Origin: a virus
Reading direction: 5' to 3' (one strand)
DNA: 64,000 bases
IMG/VR virus record: IMGVR_UViG_3300032053_000032
Span: 21,028 to 85,027 of that record
In this document: in pieces, positions 9,642 through 18,780 of the stretch
How positions within the stretch are numbered: the stretch's first letter is position 1
Layout of the letters: every line of letters starts with the position of its first letter
Translations under genes and position numbers: made by a program
The notes under the pieces: generated by a model
Seen by the model: only the letters and a program-made list of their open reading frames with translations
Database searches by the model: none
What the model was told of the DNA's origin: nothing

Positions 9642-10244
9642 ATGGCCCGCAGCAAGCTCACGAACGTATCTCCAGGGCCGGTCACGGTCCCCCCTCCGTT
9701 CTCGCGCATCCTCGGCTCCGAGCGGTCGCTGATCATCGGCGCCAGTGCTGCGGACGTCTACGCTGCCTTCGATGGTGGCGCTGCCGCGGTCGCGGGGCTC
9801 CTGCTCGTCGAGGACACCGACCCGACCAGCCCGGCCGACATCGCCGCGCTACCCGATCAGAGCAAGACGGGGCAGGTCACCGTCACCGCGGCCACCTTCG
9901 GGAGCGGGCTCGGCGCGAACAAGTACGTCCCAGGTCCCGGCGTGAAGGCGTTCATGGTGCGCGCCCGCGTCGCGCTCCTCGGCACGGCCGGCGCGACCCT
10001 CGGCCAGGGAGGTGGGTTCGAGCTGATGGGCTCCTTCTCGGTGAACGCGGCCGGGGTGCTCCAGCAGGAGGGCACGACCACTGTCGTCCACTCCAAGGCT
10101 GACGCCGGGTTCAACGTCGCAACCGTCCCGACCTTCGACGCGACCACGCTCACCACGGCGCTCGACATCCTCTGCACCAACGGGGCAGCGGGCGAGACGA
10201 ACAAGTGGGCCGTCCTGCTTTCCATCTCGCCGATCTCGGCGTAA
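9642..10244 (+). CDS. Small appendage protein sharing the MAR...N-terminal motif of the spikes
   Basis: 200 residues, ATG after CCAGGAGTAG. The N-terminus (MARSKLTNVSPGPVTVPPPF) resembles the first 20-30 residues of the two spike proteins at 12701 and 15458, suggesting a shared docking element. The rest is Ala/Gly-rich beta-like sequence without a recognised family. The next gene has similar size and composition and may be a partner. Confidence 0.5.
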   Translation: MARSKLTNVSPGPVTVPPPFSRILGSERSLIIGASAADVYAAFDGGAAAVAGLLLVEDTDPTSPADIAALPDQSKTGQVTVTAATFGSGLGANKYVPGPGVKAFMVRARVALLGTAGATLGQGGGFELMGSFSVNAAGVLQQEGTTTVVHSKADAGFNVATVPTFDATTLTTALDILCTNGAAGETNKWAVLLSISPISA

Positions 10245-10254
10245 GGAGTCGACC

Positions 10255-10563
10255 ATGTTCGCGACGATGCAACTGATCGACGTCAGCGCCGTGCTGGCCT
10301 ACACGGCGAACCCGCAGTCGGACCTCTCCGACAAGCTCGGCGCGAGCGCGGTCCTCGACTACACGCTGATCGTCGAGAACGCCGCCGGTGATGCGGTCGT
10401 GAACTTCAGCGACGACGGCGTGCGCGACATCGGACAGCTCAACGCCGCCGGGCCGAACAAGGGACTCGGCTTCGTCGACGACATCAAGAGAGTCTGGCTC
10501 AAGAAGATGTCGGGCACGAACCCGATCAGCGTCCGCGTGATCGCCAAGCGGAGAGTCCAGTGA
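10255..10563 (+). CDS. Small hypothetical structural protein
   Basis: 102 residues, ATG after AAGGAG. The sequence is mixed alpha/beta with a basic C-terminus (RVIAKRRVQ). The stop overlaps the GTG of the collagen-like fibre gene by GTGA, suggesting translational coupling. No family recognised. Confidence 0.5.
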   Translation: MFATMQLIDVSAVLAYTANPQSDLSDKLGASAVLDYTLIVENAAGDAVVNFSDDGVRDIGQLNAAGPNKGLGFVDDIKRVWLKKMSGTNPISVRVIAKRRVQ

Positions 10564-11984
10564 ACTTCGTCTCCGGAACGCCTGGCCCCCCCGGACCACC
10601 CGGCGCGTCGGATGCCTCGATCCTGACGACCGGTGGGATGCTCTATGGATCAGCACCGTCTGTCGCAGCGAACCTGCCGATCGGCACCGGTGTGCTGTCC
10701 GTGTCTGGTGGACTGCCAGCCTGGAGCAACAACCCAACGCTGTCGATGCCCGCGCTCGCGGCAACTATCGTTGCCGGACTGACACTCCTCAACCCAACTG
10801 CTGCTATTTCTGGCACCCAGCAGAACAGCCCGGCTGTCGTCATGACAGGTCAAGGGTTTGGCACCGTTGGTGGGTCTAAGAGCGTCGCGTGGGCTATGTA
10901 TGTACAACCCACACAAGGAACCTCGCCAGACGGCACGCTGACGTACGCTTTCTCTCTAAATGGTGGCGCTTACGCTACTCGTCTAGCCCTGTTTGGGTCA
11001 GGGCTCATGTCGGTCGGGAACATCTCTTTCGACGGCGTGCCAGGCAACATCTCGACGAACAACATCTATCTGAATAGCTTCATAATCGCCGGGATCAGCC
11101 AACTCAACTTCCTGAGTAACCTTGGCGCGACAACTGGTTCTGGTCACGTCTTCACCAACGCGAACGTGATGGCTCCATCGACGAGTATCAACCAATCAGC
11201 GTTCGTGATTGGCGCTGACGGGGTTGGCGTTCCGCTCAGTTGGGCCCCGACGGGTGGTGCTCCGAACTTCGTTGGACTGCACGTGAACCCCGAGATCAAT
11301 GGGACGTCTACTGGCAAGGGTGTTGTCGCCGCGATTGTAGCCAAGACCGCCACGCTCGCGGGTGGCACGGTCATCGTTCTCGACGTCGGAACCTCTCCGA
11401 CCGACTACTTCGACGCCGGGTATGTCTCGCGACTTAAGGTTGACAAGCTTGGCACGACGAGCATCGCCACCAATACAACATCTGCGGTCGGGTACGCGCT
11501 GGGCATCACGCACTCAAACACCGGCGGTGCGCCAGCCCTCAACATCAACAACACGGTTGGTACGACTTCCATCGCCATCACGCCAGGCGGTGGGCGAGCC
11601 ATCGACATTCAGCAGAACAGCACCGCGGCGACCGGCATCAACATCCAGGACAACGCGAGCCCGAACGGCAACAACATGCTCACGCTCACACGCAGCGGAG
11701 CAACGTCCTCGGGCCACGTCATCAGCATCACCAACGCTGGTACGGGCGACGCGCTTCACGGCGTGGGTGCTCTCACCATCGATGGTACGACCACCCTCTC
11801 CATCGGGCCAGCTTCAGCTACCGATGTGAGTGTGAGCCGTGCTGCCGGTAAGATCGGCTTCTACGGTCATGCCACGGTGGCGCAACAGACCGTGCTCGGG
11901 AGCCGTGCAACTGGCGCTGCCTTGGCTGACTTTCTCACCAAGATGGCAAATACAGGGCTTATCGTCGACGGATCGACTGCTTAA
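10560..11984 (+). CDS. Fibre protein with collagen-like N-terminus and beta-helix-like body
   Basis: 474 residues from GTG 10560 (GTGA overlap). Residues 5-15 contain a short Gly-Pro-Pro collagen-like run (GTPGPPGPPGAS). From about 60 onward the protein is Asn/Thr/Gly-rich with repetitive hydrophobic spacing (for example TGINIQDNASPNGNNMLTLT), typical of phage fibre beta-helices. A probable trimeric adhesin or shaft. The end is followed closely by a small gene with its own GGAG. Confidence 0.6.
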   Translation: MNFVSGTPGPPGPPGASDASILTTGGMLYGSAPSVAANLPIGTGVLSVSGGLPAWSNNPTLSMPALAATIVAGLTLLNPTAAISGTQQNSPAVVMTGQGFGTVGGSKSVAWAMYVQPTQGTSPDGTLTYAFSLNGGAYATRLALFGSGLMSVGNISFDGVPGNISTNNIYLNSFIIAGISQLNFLSNLGATTGSGHVFTNANVMAPSTSINQSAFVIGADGVGVPLSWAPTGGAPNFVGLHVNPEINGTSTGKGVVAAIVAKTATLAGGTVIVLDVGTSPTDYFDAGYVSRLKVDKLGTTSIATNTTSAVGYALGITHSNTGGAPALNINNTVGTTSIAITPGGGRAIDIQQNSTAATGINIQDNASPNGNNMLTLTRSGATSSGHVISITNAGTGDALHGVGALTIDGTTTLSIGPASATDVSVSRAAGKIGFYGHATVAQQTVLGSRATGAALADFLTKMANTGLIVDGSTA

Positions 11985-11994
11985 GGAGCGCATT

Positions 11995-12249
11995 GTGCCC
12001 ATTTCTCAGCCCCCACTTGTACAACCAGATGTTCAGTCTGGGATGCTCAGCTTCTACCGAGACAACGACGGCGGCGACTGCACCTCCATGGCGCCGGGTG
12101 GCAACTGTAACGGTGTGCCCGGCCTCGATGCGGAGCTAGCCACGCTGGTCGCCGACGGTGACATCACCAGCCAGGAAGCAGTCACGCTCGTGAGTCTGCA
12201 CACCAAGGTGCGTACAGCGCTGAGGTTGCGCGCTGACCTTCAGCCGTAG
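11995..12249 (+). CDS. Small hypothetical protein
   Basis: 84 residues from GTG 11995, preceded by AAGGAG; longer in-frame starts would overlap the fibre gene. Contains two Cys in a DNDGGDCTSMAPGGNC segment and a helical C-terminus. It could be a fibre chaperone or accessory protein by position only. Confidence 0.45.
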   Translation: MPISQPPLVQPDVQSGMLSFYRDNDGGDCTSMAPGGNCNGVPGLDAELATLVADGDITSQEAVTLVSLHTKVRTALRLRADLQP

Positions 12250-12287
12250 TGGGCGCAAGCAGAATATTCAAGAGACACAGGAAGCCA

Positions 12288-12689
12288 ATGCAGATCTACA
12301 TCAAAGTTCCAGATCCGATCACCTTGCTCAACCTGGAGACGGGTGGGCCTATCCTCTCCGACGAGAAGAAGGAGACTCCCGAGGAGCCCTGGGACATCTC
12401 GCACTTCTTCGTGCGCTACATCTTCTCGGATCCGCTCGTCAGTGAGGGGCGCTCACCGCGCGCGGCGGGGCAGTTCATCACGCGTGTCCGGGCCGCGCTG
12501 AAGGCCATCAAGGATGGCGTCCTACTCCTCGACGAGCCGGACCGGCTTCTGGTCAAGCAGATCCTGAATCAGGAACGCCCGAAGGAGCTGGAGAAGAGGG
12601 TTGGCCCGATGCTCATCATGCACCCGATGATCACGAGTCAGCTCGAATCTTTCATCTGCGCGATCGAAGAGGGCACACCCTCTCCTTAG
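12288..12689 (+). CDS. Small hypothetical protein, possible tail accessory
   Basis: ATG 12288 (CAGGAAG upstream, 133 residues) is preferred over GTG 12249, which overlaps the previous stop but gives a basic, unlikely leader. Predicted mostly helical and charged, with the segment EEPWDISHFFVRYIFSDPLV. It precedes a spike gene with AGGAGG before it. No recognised domain. Confidence 0.45.
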   Translation: MQIYIKVPDPITLLNLETGGPILSDEKKETPEEPWDISHFFVRYIFSDPLVSEGRSPRAAGQFITRVRAALKAIKDGVLLLDEPDRLLVKQILNQERPKELEKRVGPMLIMHPMITSQLESFICAIEEGTPSP

Positions 12690-12700
12690 GAGGAGATCTT

Positions 12701-14344
12701 ATGGCCCGTTGCCGCGTCAGAAACCTTACCGGACTGCCCATCACGCTCCCCGCGCCGTACGGCAGGCTCCTTCACGCTGGTCAAGCTGTAGTTGTGGCTG
12801 ATTCGCGTGATATCGTCGTCGCAAAGCTAGGTGGTAACGCGGTCGTCTCCGGGCTGCTCGATATCCTCGACGTGGAAGACGGGCAGGTCTTCGACCTTCC
12901 GTCTGGTGGTACGGCTGGATTCTCATCAGCCTCTGTTGGAAAGTCGATCGACATCTATCTGAGCCCTCTCGGTTCGGCTCTTGGCAGCGGCACCAAGCTT
13001 TCCCCGATGTCCTCACCGGATGACGTGCTCGCGGTGTTTCCGGTATTCAGCTTCGGCAGCGGTCGGACGAAGGTCCATTATGCCGACTCGTTGGGCAGAT
13101 GGGACGACGACCTGAACTACGACGGCCTTGGTGGACAAGCGACGTACACCGCCTCGGCGCTCTGGGTATGGTCGAACGAAAGCCAGCGCACGGCGTACAT
13201 GCATCGCGGCCCGCAGATGGTGCGTGCCACTGTCGCTGGTGGGAACAACTTTATCGATGCTGCCAACGTCAAAACGCTCTCGACGCCTGCCGTCTCGGCG
13301 AAGACCAGGGTCACCCTGGGCACGAGTCCTGGATGGACGGTGAACGACCTTCAGAGGAAGTTCGCTCGGTTCGTCAACACCGTATCTGGAAAGCTCGTGA
13401 TCTGGGAGATGCCAATCACGACGAATACGGCGAATTCATTCGACATGGACAACACGTCCATCAACGCTGGACTCACGGCAGATCTTGCCAACATGACGAT
13501 CGAGATCGTTGTGCCTGGCGCGATTATCGCTGCTCCTGTTGGAGGTCAGATCACCCTCAAAGGCCTCGACTGTTCTCTGCACAGTTCGATCTTGGCAGAG
13601 GAGGGATGCGCCCTGGAGCGTCTCGCCTTCAATTCCTCCACGCAGGTCATGGACTCGGGGTGCGCAGTGGACCGCTGCACGTTCAACGCAAGCGGGCGCT
13701 TCGTCGGCTTCAACTGGGGCTTCGTCAACTGTATCTTCGGTGCTCGTCAGGCGTTTCTTGCTGGTGCAACTGGTCAAGGTGTAGCCATCGCAAGACCAGA
13801 CTCCACCACCAGCCCGGAAGTGCAGACCACGACCAGTTGTGTGGAGATCATCTCCTACGGGGCGGTATTTCTCGGTGGAAGTGCGTCTACCGCTGGCAAG
13901 GGCTCTCCGTTCGCCTATAAGGCGATGAGAAATTTCAGCATCTACAACGCCAATTCTAGCGTGATCGTCGCGTTCGCTAATTCGATCTGGCAGACCGACA
14001 ACGTCCACACGTATACGACCAGCGTGATCGCGATCCAGGGGTCTGGGAACACCGCCCAAACAGGGTTCCAGACGAACGACAATGGGATGATATTCTTCGA
14101 CTCGCCAGCTACCTTCCCGAACGAGATCAGCATCACGCCTTCCATCTCTGGATGGGCGTTCGTCACGCCGGAACTCGCCGCGACCCCGAACGGGATCGCT
14201 GCCGGCGTGGGGGTAGGGAACTTCGAGGAAGTGGCTGGCTACAACGGCTTCTACACCCACCGCCAGAGCGGAACGGCCACGGCACCTCTCGGCGGATCTG
14301 GCATCGTCGCCACCCACCAGCGTGGCTTCGGGCTGGGAAACTAG
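12701..14344 (+). CDS. Tail spike-like protein A (paralogue of the gene at 15458)
   Basis: 547 residues. Residues 1-60 (RVRNLTGLPITLPAPYG, then HAGQ) match the same region of the spike at 15458 closely, including an exact 21-nt DNA run within the first 60 bases. The centre has right-handed beta-helix character. Both paralogues share a C-terminal GNFEEV motif. Probably binds or degrades host surface glycans; no catalytic residues were identified. Strong AGGAGG before ATG. Confidence 0.65.
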   Translation: MARCRVRNLTGLPITLPAPYGRLLHAGQAVVVADSRDIVVAKLGGNAVVSGLLDILDVEDGQVFDLPSGGTAGFSSASVGKSIDIYLSPLGSALGSGTKLSPMSSPDDVLAVFPVFSFGSGRTKVHYADSLGRWDDDLNYDGLGGQATYTASALWVWSNESQRTAYMHRGPQMVRATVAGGNNFIDAANVKTLSTPAVSAKTRVTLGTSPGWTVNDLQRKFARFVNTVSGKLVIWEMPITTNTANSFDMDNTSINAGLTADLANMTIEIVVPGAIIAAPVGGQITLKGLDCSLHSSILAEEGCALERLAFNSSTQVMDSGCAVDRCTFNASGRFVGFNWGFVNCIFGARQAFLAGATGQGVAIARPDSTTSPEVQTTTSCVEIISYGAVFLGGSASTAGKGSPFAYKAMRNFSIYNANSSVIVAFANSIWQTDNVHTYTTSVIAIQGSGNTAQTGFQTNDNGMIFFDSPATFPNEISITPSISGWAFVTPELAATPNGIAAGVGVGNFEEVAGYNGFYTHRQSGTATAPLGGSGIVATHQRGFGLGN

Positions 14345-14352
14345 GAGATCAG

Positions 14353-14655
14353 ATGGAACTGCGAGAGTACAACACGTTCGATGTGGAGAAGTTCAAGCGC
14401 GAGTCGACAGACCTGCCACCGGCTATCGCGGCGCTGATCCCTCTGTACGAGCGGCACATTCAGATCCTGCCAGAGCATCACCGAGCGGTCGTGGAGGTCA
14501 GGCCGGGCTTCTGGGACGTCTCATGCGACGATTGCTGCATGGTCATCGAGCACTTCGCGCCATACGTGAAGGCGTCCGAGCCGGAGATCACGATCATCAT
14601 GCCAGCGCCAGAAGCCTCGCACGAAGCAGAGACGCCGGAACCAGAGGTAGCCTAG
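14353..14655 (+). CDS. Small acidic hypothetical protein
   Basis: 100 residues from ATG 14353 (GGAGATC upstream); the longer reading frame would overlap the spike gene. Contains a CDDCC cluster near residue 58 and an acidic Glu-rich tail. Probably an accessory protein of the spike genes. No known family. Confidence 0.45.
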   Translation: MELREYNTFDVEKFKRESTDLPPAIAALIPLYERHIQILPEHHRAVVEVRPGFWDVSCDDCCMVIEHFAPYVKASEPEITIIMPAPEASHEAETPEPEVA

Positions 14656-14658
14656 CCA

Positions 14659-15057
14659 GTGCAGGTTCTGCATCTTACCGGGATAGTTGAAGACGGGTCG
14701 AGGAGGTCTTCGACTATCCCAGCAGACATGCGCAAAGTTGTACATGCAACGCGCGGCGCGAGCTTGTCCATCTTTGTGCAGGTACTCCTGCCATCTGGCG
14801 CCGCACCTGATCAGGCTGGCGCAACGCTTGTCCTCTCCGTGCAGCGCGTACCTTGGCCGAATGCCCCAGCTATTCAGGTTGCCGGAGTACTACAGCCGGA
14901 CGGTACTTACCTCTGCGCGATCACGCCTGCCATGACGCGCGATCTGGCGGTAGGGCGCTACCTCTACGATGTCTGGTACCTTCAGGGAGCGGACCGCAAC
15001 CAGGTCGTTCCCGTCAGCGCGTTCTTTATCGCCCCGACCGTCACCCCCGTACCCTGA
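14659..15057 (+). CDS. Small beta-rich hypothetical protein
   Basis: 132 residues from GTG 14659, 3 nt after the previous stop. The sequence looks like a single Ig-like or beta-sandwich domain (SLSIFVQVLLPSG, then GTYLCAITPAMTRD and VGRYLYDVWYL). Such domains are common in tail proteins and serve in weak glycan binding. Assignment is tentative. Confidence 0.45.
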   Translation: MQVLHLTGIVEDGSRRSSTIPADMRKVVHATRGASLSIFVQVLLPSGAAPDQAGATLVLSVQRVPWPNAPAIQVAGVLQPDGTYLCAITPAMTRDLAVGRYLYDVWYLQGADRNQVVPVSAFFIAPTVTPVP

Positions 15058-15067
15058 AGGAGCCGGC

Positions 15068-15451
15068 ATGTCGATCACCGCAGGCGAGATGGCCGAGCTG
15101 TTCGTGGCTGGCGCCGCCGCCGCGGCGGCCTTTATCGGGATCGGGAAGATGATCTTTGGTGGTGAGAGCACCGCGAAAGCTCTTGCCGAACTGAAAACGG
15201 AGCGCACCGTCAAGGACGAGATCGCCAAGAAGGAGGTGCACGACACCATGGCAACTCACGAAAAGTCGGACGAAAAGTTCCACGCCGAGATCAACAAGAA
15301 GCTCGACGTCGTGATGGAGAAGCTCGACATCCTCCTCAACAAGCAGCACGAGGGTGATGTTCGGCTTGCTCGTGTCGAGACGGAGCTGGACATCAGGCGT
15401 CCGACGCCGATCGAGGGCGTTCCGGCTATCCGTGACGGCGGGAAAGGTTAG
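15068..15451 (+). CDS. Membrane-anchored coiled-coil protein (holin or spanin candidate)
   Basis: 127 residues; ATG 15068 after AAGGAG. One hydrophobic segment at about 12-30 (AGAAAAAAFIGIGKMIF) is followed by a long charged helix with heptad-like spacing (about 40-100). This N-in membrane anchor plus coiled coil resembles inner-membrane spanins and some holin-like proteins. It lies 2.4 kb before the endolysin, separated by a spike gene. Confidence 0.45.
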   Translation: MSITAGEMAELFVAGAAAAAAFIGIGKMIFGGESTAKALAELKTERTVKDEIAKKEVHDTMATHEKSDEKFHAEINKKLDVVMEKLDILLNKQHEGDVRLARVETELDIRRPTPIEGVPAIRDGGKG

Positions 15452-15457
15452 GCTACT

Positions 15458-17146
15458 ATGGCTCGTTGCCGTGTACGTAACATTACAGGACTGCCCATCA
15501 CGCTCCCCTCTCCGTATGGAATGTTGCTACATGCTGGGCAAGCGATCATCATCGCAGATCAGTCTGCGACGGTTATTTCCAAGATCGGTGGTGCGCTCGC
15601 GGTAGCTGGATTACTGGATATCGCAGATGTTGAAAATGGGCAGCTATTCGACGTAGCCTCTATCGGCGTGCTTCAGGGAACGCCTGCGGTTGGCATCCCA
15701 CCGATCGACGTCTTTATCTCGGCTGCGACTGGAAGTGATACCAACCCCGGAACGCAACTGGCTCCATTTGCCACGATCGACCACTTCTACGCGACCTACC
15801 CGTCTATGTTTTTCGGCGGCGGTCAGATCAACTTGTGGATCGCCGACTCAGAAGGCAACTTCTCCAGCTCGCCGGTGTATAGCCAGACCGCAAAACAGCA
15901 GGTTCATATATGCCAGGCCGTCCTAGTCAAGAACATGGGGGCTGGGATATTCGACCCCAGCCCCTCCATCTGCTACCGCGGCCCGCACATGGTCTTGGCG
16001 ACGCTCACCACGGGGTCACCAGCCGGGGCCGTGATCTCGTCCACCTCCATCCCCGCCCTGACAAAGAAGACGCGCGTCACGTTCACCCCGGACCCTGGGT
16101 GGACGGCGAACGAGTTCAAGCCGGCCAGAGACTCGGGCTCGCAAAAGTTCGCCCGGTTTCGCAACGGCACCAACCTCGTCGTTTACGAGGCGCCGATCAG
16201 CTCGAACACCTCCAACACGCTGGACATCGACTTCGACGACCTGAAGGCTGTCCTCGACCCGCTCATCGGTGCTGTATCAACCGAGATCGTTGTTCCAGGT
16301 GCGCTCATTCAGGGAGTCCCGAATGCAGGCAACGTCTGCAATATCATTGGTGACGTCGCTGGTGGGCGCACGTGGCCTGGATTTGCTGGCGTGAGCACTT
16401 TTGAACGCCTTGCATTCAACGTCGGCACCGTCTCTGCCGGGGCTACCTTCGACCGCTGCGTGCTGACAGGTGGAAATCCGCACACCGGAAATCGCGAGAC
16501 GCTGGCGTGCTGGGGCATCGGGGTATCTTTCGTCAACTCGTCTTGTACATTCGGGATGAACTTCCTCGGTAAGACGAGCCTGTACTACGCGATCCCACGC
16601 CCAGACTCCGCGCTGAGCCCCGCTAACCAGCCGACTACCACGGCGCTCGCGATGGAGCTGATTCTCCATAACATGGGGCTCAACATCGGGCTGGACCCGA
16701 ATGGATCTGTCATCGGCGGGCAGTACAAGGCATGGCGCAACATCTCCGTCTACCAGTGGAGCGCAACTAACTTTAACGTCGGAAACACCGATGGTGGGAT
16801 CGTTGTTTCAGGGCCTGGATCTTCGTTTCAGTCACGGCTCACCACAGCGGCGGGTATAAAAGTCGCGATTCAGGGTACGTCGAGTATCGGTGTGTACGGA
16901 CTCTGGGCAAAAGGTGGTGCTCTCATCTCTATCGACAGCCCGAACGCTAACGCTGGTTTGATCACCATCGCTGGGACCAGCGGTGCACTGGCAGTCGATA
17001 CAGGCGCACCTGTCGCTTACGGCGTGGCGGCTGGAAACTTCGAGGAAGTCATTGGCTGGAACGGTAACTTCACTCGAATGTTGGAAGGGACCGCGACACA
17101 TCCTACTGGAACACCATCTCGGATTTCAACGCTCGCTTTGCAATAG
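15458..17146 (+). CDS. Tail spike-like protein B (paralogue of the gene at 12701)
   Basis: 562 residues. N-terminal 60 residues match the spike at 12701 (RVRNITGLPITLPSPYG). Central domains differ more, while the C-terminal GNFEEV motif is kept. Probably an alternative receptor-binding spike using the same docking head. It begins 6 nt after the previous stop. Confidence 0.65.
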   Translation: MARCRVRNITGLPITLPSPYGMLLHAGQAIIIADQSATVISKIGGALAVAGLLDIADVENGQLFDVASIGVLQGTPAVGIPPIDVFISAATGSDTNPGTQLAPFATIDHFYATYPSMFFGGGQINLWIADSEGNFSSSPVYSQTAKQQVHICQAVLVKNMGAGIFDPSPSICYRGPHMVLATLTTGSPAGAVISSTSIPALTKKTRVTFTPDPGWTANEFKPARDSGSQKFARFRNGTNLVVYEAPISSNTSNTLDIDFDDLKAVLDPLIGAVSTEIVVPGALIQGVPNAGNVCNIIGDVAGGRTWPGFAGVSTFERLAFNVGTVSAGATFDRCVLTGGNPHTGNRETLACWGIGVSFVNSSCTFGMNFLGKTSLYYAIPRPDSALSPANQPTTTALAMELILHNMGLNIGLDPNGSVIGGQYKAWRNISVYQWSATNFNVGNTDGGIVVSGPGSSFQSRLTTAAGIKVAIQGTSSIGVYGLWAKGGALISIDSPNANAGLITIAGTSGALAVDTGAPVAYGVAAGNFEEVIGWNGNFTRMLEGTATHPTGTPSRISTLALQ

Positions 17147-17164
17147 CATGCTACCCTCACGGGC

Positions 17165-17635
17165 ATGGGTATCCTCACCGTGAGCACCGTCTGTGGCACC
17201 ATCCTGGTCATTCTCGGCCTCATCTACAAGTTCCTCGCCCCGCTCGTCAAGAGCCCGGTCATCGCCGGGATCCTGTCACGCGCGAAGGATGAGGTTTTCG
17301 CCGCTGTTCACGAGGTGGATGCTGGGTACGTTGACGCGATCAAGCTCGCTTCCGCCGACGGCACCCTGACTGCGGCCGAGAAGGCTGTTGCAAAGGACAA
17401 GGCCATCGCCATCGCCAAGAGCAACATCGGCATGAAGGGCCTCGCGACGCTGAGCAGGATCGCCGGGATCGAGTCGGTTGAGAAGTGGATCGCCTCGTGG
17501 ATCGAGCGCGGCGTGAGCACAAAGCGCCTCACCGAGCAGCACGCGGACGCAGCAACGCTGGCTGCTTCTGCTGTCGCCGGGGGTGACGCGACCGTCCCTT
17601 TCGTCAAGCCCGCGCCGAACAACTCGCCGCGGTAG
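17165..17635 (+). CDS. Holin-like membrane protein with alternative -1 extension
   Basis: 156 residues; one hydrophobic segment at about 6-30 (TILVILGLIYKFLAPLV) followed by amphipathic helices with a DGTLTAAEKAVAKDKAIAIA stretch resembling LLH-type phage holins. Position directly before the endolysin supports a lysis role. The 3' part contains the heptamer C CCT TTC in the canonical -1 slippery arrangement at 17593-17599, and the -1 frame is then open to 17892. No SD-like sequence is clear before the ATG. Confidence 0.55.
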   Translation: MGILTVSTVCGTILVILGLIYKFLAPLVKSPVIAGILSRAKDEVFAAVHEVDAGYVDAIKLASADGTLTAAEKAVAKDKAIAIAKSNIGMKGLATLSRIAGIESVEKWIASWIERGVSTKRLTEQHADAATLAASAVAGGDATVPFVKPAPNNSPR

Positions 17636-17892
17636 TTGCGGCGCAGTCGGTTGTCGCGGGGCAGCGGCTCGACCACGTCGACTCGCTTCGGGTAGGGGAA
17701 GGCCATCTCGACCTGAGCGCCTTCGCTCACGGGGACGGGATCGGTGGCACCTCGGGCGTCTCGCTCGACTATGAGCACCGCGCGACGGCTGGGCTGTCCA
17801 TGTTCGGCACCGGGTGGGCCGGTGCAAGCTACGGTGCGGGCGGGTTTGCCCCGGCGTACGGCGCGCAGGTCGGTCTTCGTCTCAAATTCTAG
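17587..17892 (+). CDS. Open -1 frame after the holin-like gene, outer-membrane-like C-terminus
   Basis: Between the holin-like stop (17635) and the endolysin there are 257 bases without a normally startable gene. The frame ending at TAG 17890-17892 is open from 17587, has high GC at third positions and reads SVVAGQRLDHVDSLRVGEGH, then GVSLDYEH, and ends GAQVGLRLKF. The alternating pattern and terminal Phe resemble a beta-barrel closing strand. It lacks ATG, GTG or TTG near its beginning; only ATG 17799 is available. Expression could be by -1 frameshift from the upstream gene, or a base may be missing from the sequence. Confidence 0.4.
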   Translation, partial: RDRPFRQARAEQLAAVVAAQSVVAGQRLDHVDSLRVGEGHLDLSAFAHGDGIGGTSGVSLDYEHRATAGLSMFGTGWAGASYGAGGFAPAYGAQVGLRLKF

Positions 17893-17901
17893 GAGGACGT
17901 C

Positions 17902-18780
17902 ATGGGCTTGATGATCGGCGGGCACGAAGAGGAGATCCAGGGCGTCGTCATCAACTCGTGGATCAAGCACCCGGAGCTTCGCCTGGACGGCGGGGACCGA
18001 CGCCCGCGCGACCCAGCGCGAGCCCACGCCTGGCCCGTCCGCAGCATCGTCATCCACACCGTTTACGGCGACGAGCCGATCGTGCTCCTCAAGGGCAAGG
18101 GACCAGACGGTGGCGAGCCCGCCGCGTGGATCAAAGACCAGCGCGGCGACAAGACCCACGCTGGCGAGCACATGCTAGTCGGGTTTGACGGCGCGGTCGC
18201 CTGCACCTGTGACCTCCTAGGCGAGGCGAGCTACCACGCGGAGAGCATCAACGAGCTGTCGATCGGCATCGAGATCTGCACCCAGCGCGCACGGGACGTG
18301 ACAACCGGCCAACCAGTCTTCTACATGTGGCAGGCTTCGCTCGACGCCACCCTGGCAATCTGCGACTACCTGACCGCGCTCCCGCGGGCATCCGCCGGGC
18401 ACGGGCTGATCTCCGTCGCGCGCCAATACCACTCCCCGTTCCGTAACGGGTCACCCGTGCCGAGGTTCGCAGCGGGCGGATCCGACTGGACGGGCATCCT
18501 CGGACACCGCGACCAGACCTCCAAGAGAGGAGCTGGTGACCCCGGCCACCACGTCTTCGACGTGCTAGCTGCGCGCGGCTACGAGGCGTTCGACGTCATG
18601 GATGATGCTGACAAGACGGTGTGGAAGGTCCGCCAGGCGTACCTGAACGGGAAGTACGGCTCCCACCTCACCGTCGACGGCGTGCCGGGACCTGGGACGC
18701 GGGCGGTGCTGGAGCAGGCGGGGTACCGCGGGGGGCTGTGGCAGTTCCCTCCCAGCGCGACCCCGCTCCCAACGGCATGA
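17902..18780 (+). CDS. Endolysin: N-acetylmuramoyl-L-alanine amidase with peptidoglycan-binding end
   Basis: Cleaves the bond between N-acetylmuramic acid and L-alanine in peptidoglycan at the end of infection. 292 residues. The amidase_2 fold shows zinc-ligand candidates His52 (SIVIHT) and His202 (GHRDQTSKRG), with DPGHHVFD at 213-220. Residues about 233-275 (VRQAYLNGKY, then VDGVPGPGTRAVLEQAGY) match a PG_binding_1-type repeat. AGGAGG precedes ATG. There is no signal peptide, so a holin should be needed. The 3' end overlaps a converging gene by 113 bp. Confidence 0.85.
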   Translation: MGLMIGGHEEEIQGVVINSWIKHPELRLDGGDRRPRDPARAHAWPVRSIVIHTVYGDEPIVLLKGKGPDGGEPAAWIKDQRGDKTHAGEHMLVGFDGAVACTCDLLGEASYHAESINELSIGIEICTQRARDVTTGQPVFYMWQASLDATLAICDYLTALPRASAGHGLISVARQYHSPFRNGSPVPRFAAGGSDWTGILGHRDQTSKRGAGDPGHHVFDVLAARGYEAFDVMDDADKTVWKVRQAYLNGKYGSHLTVDGVPGPGTRAVLEQAGYRGGLWQFPPSATPLPTA

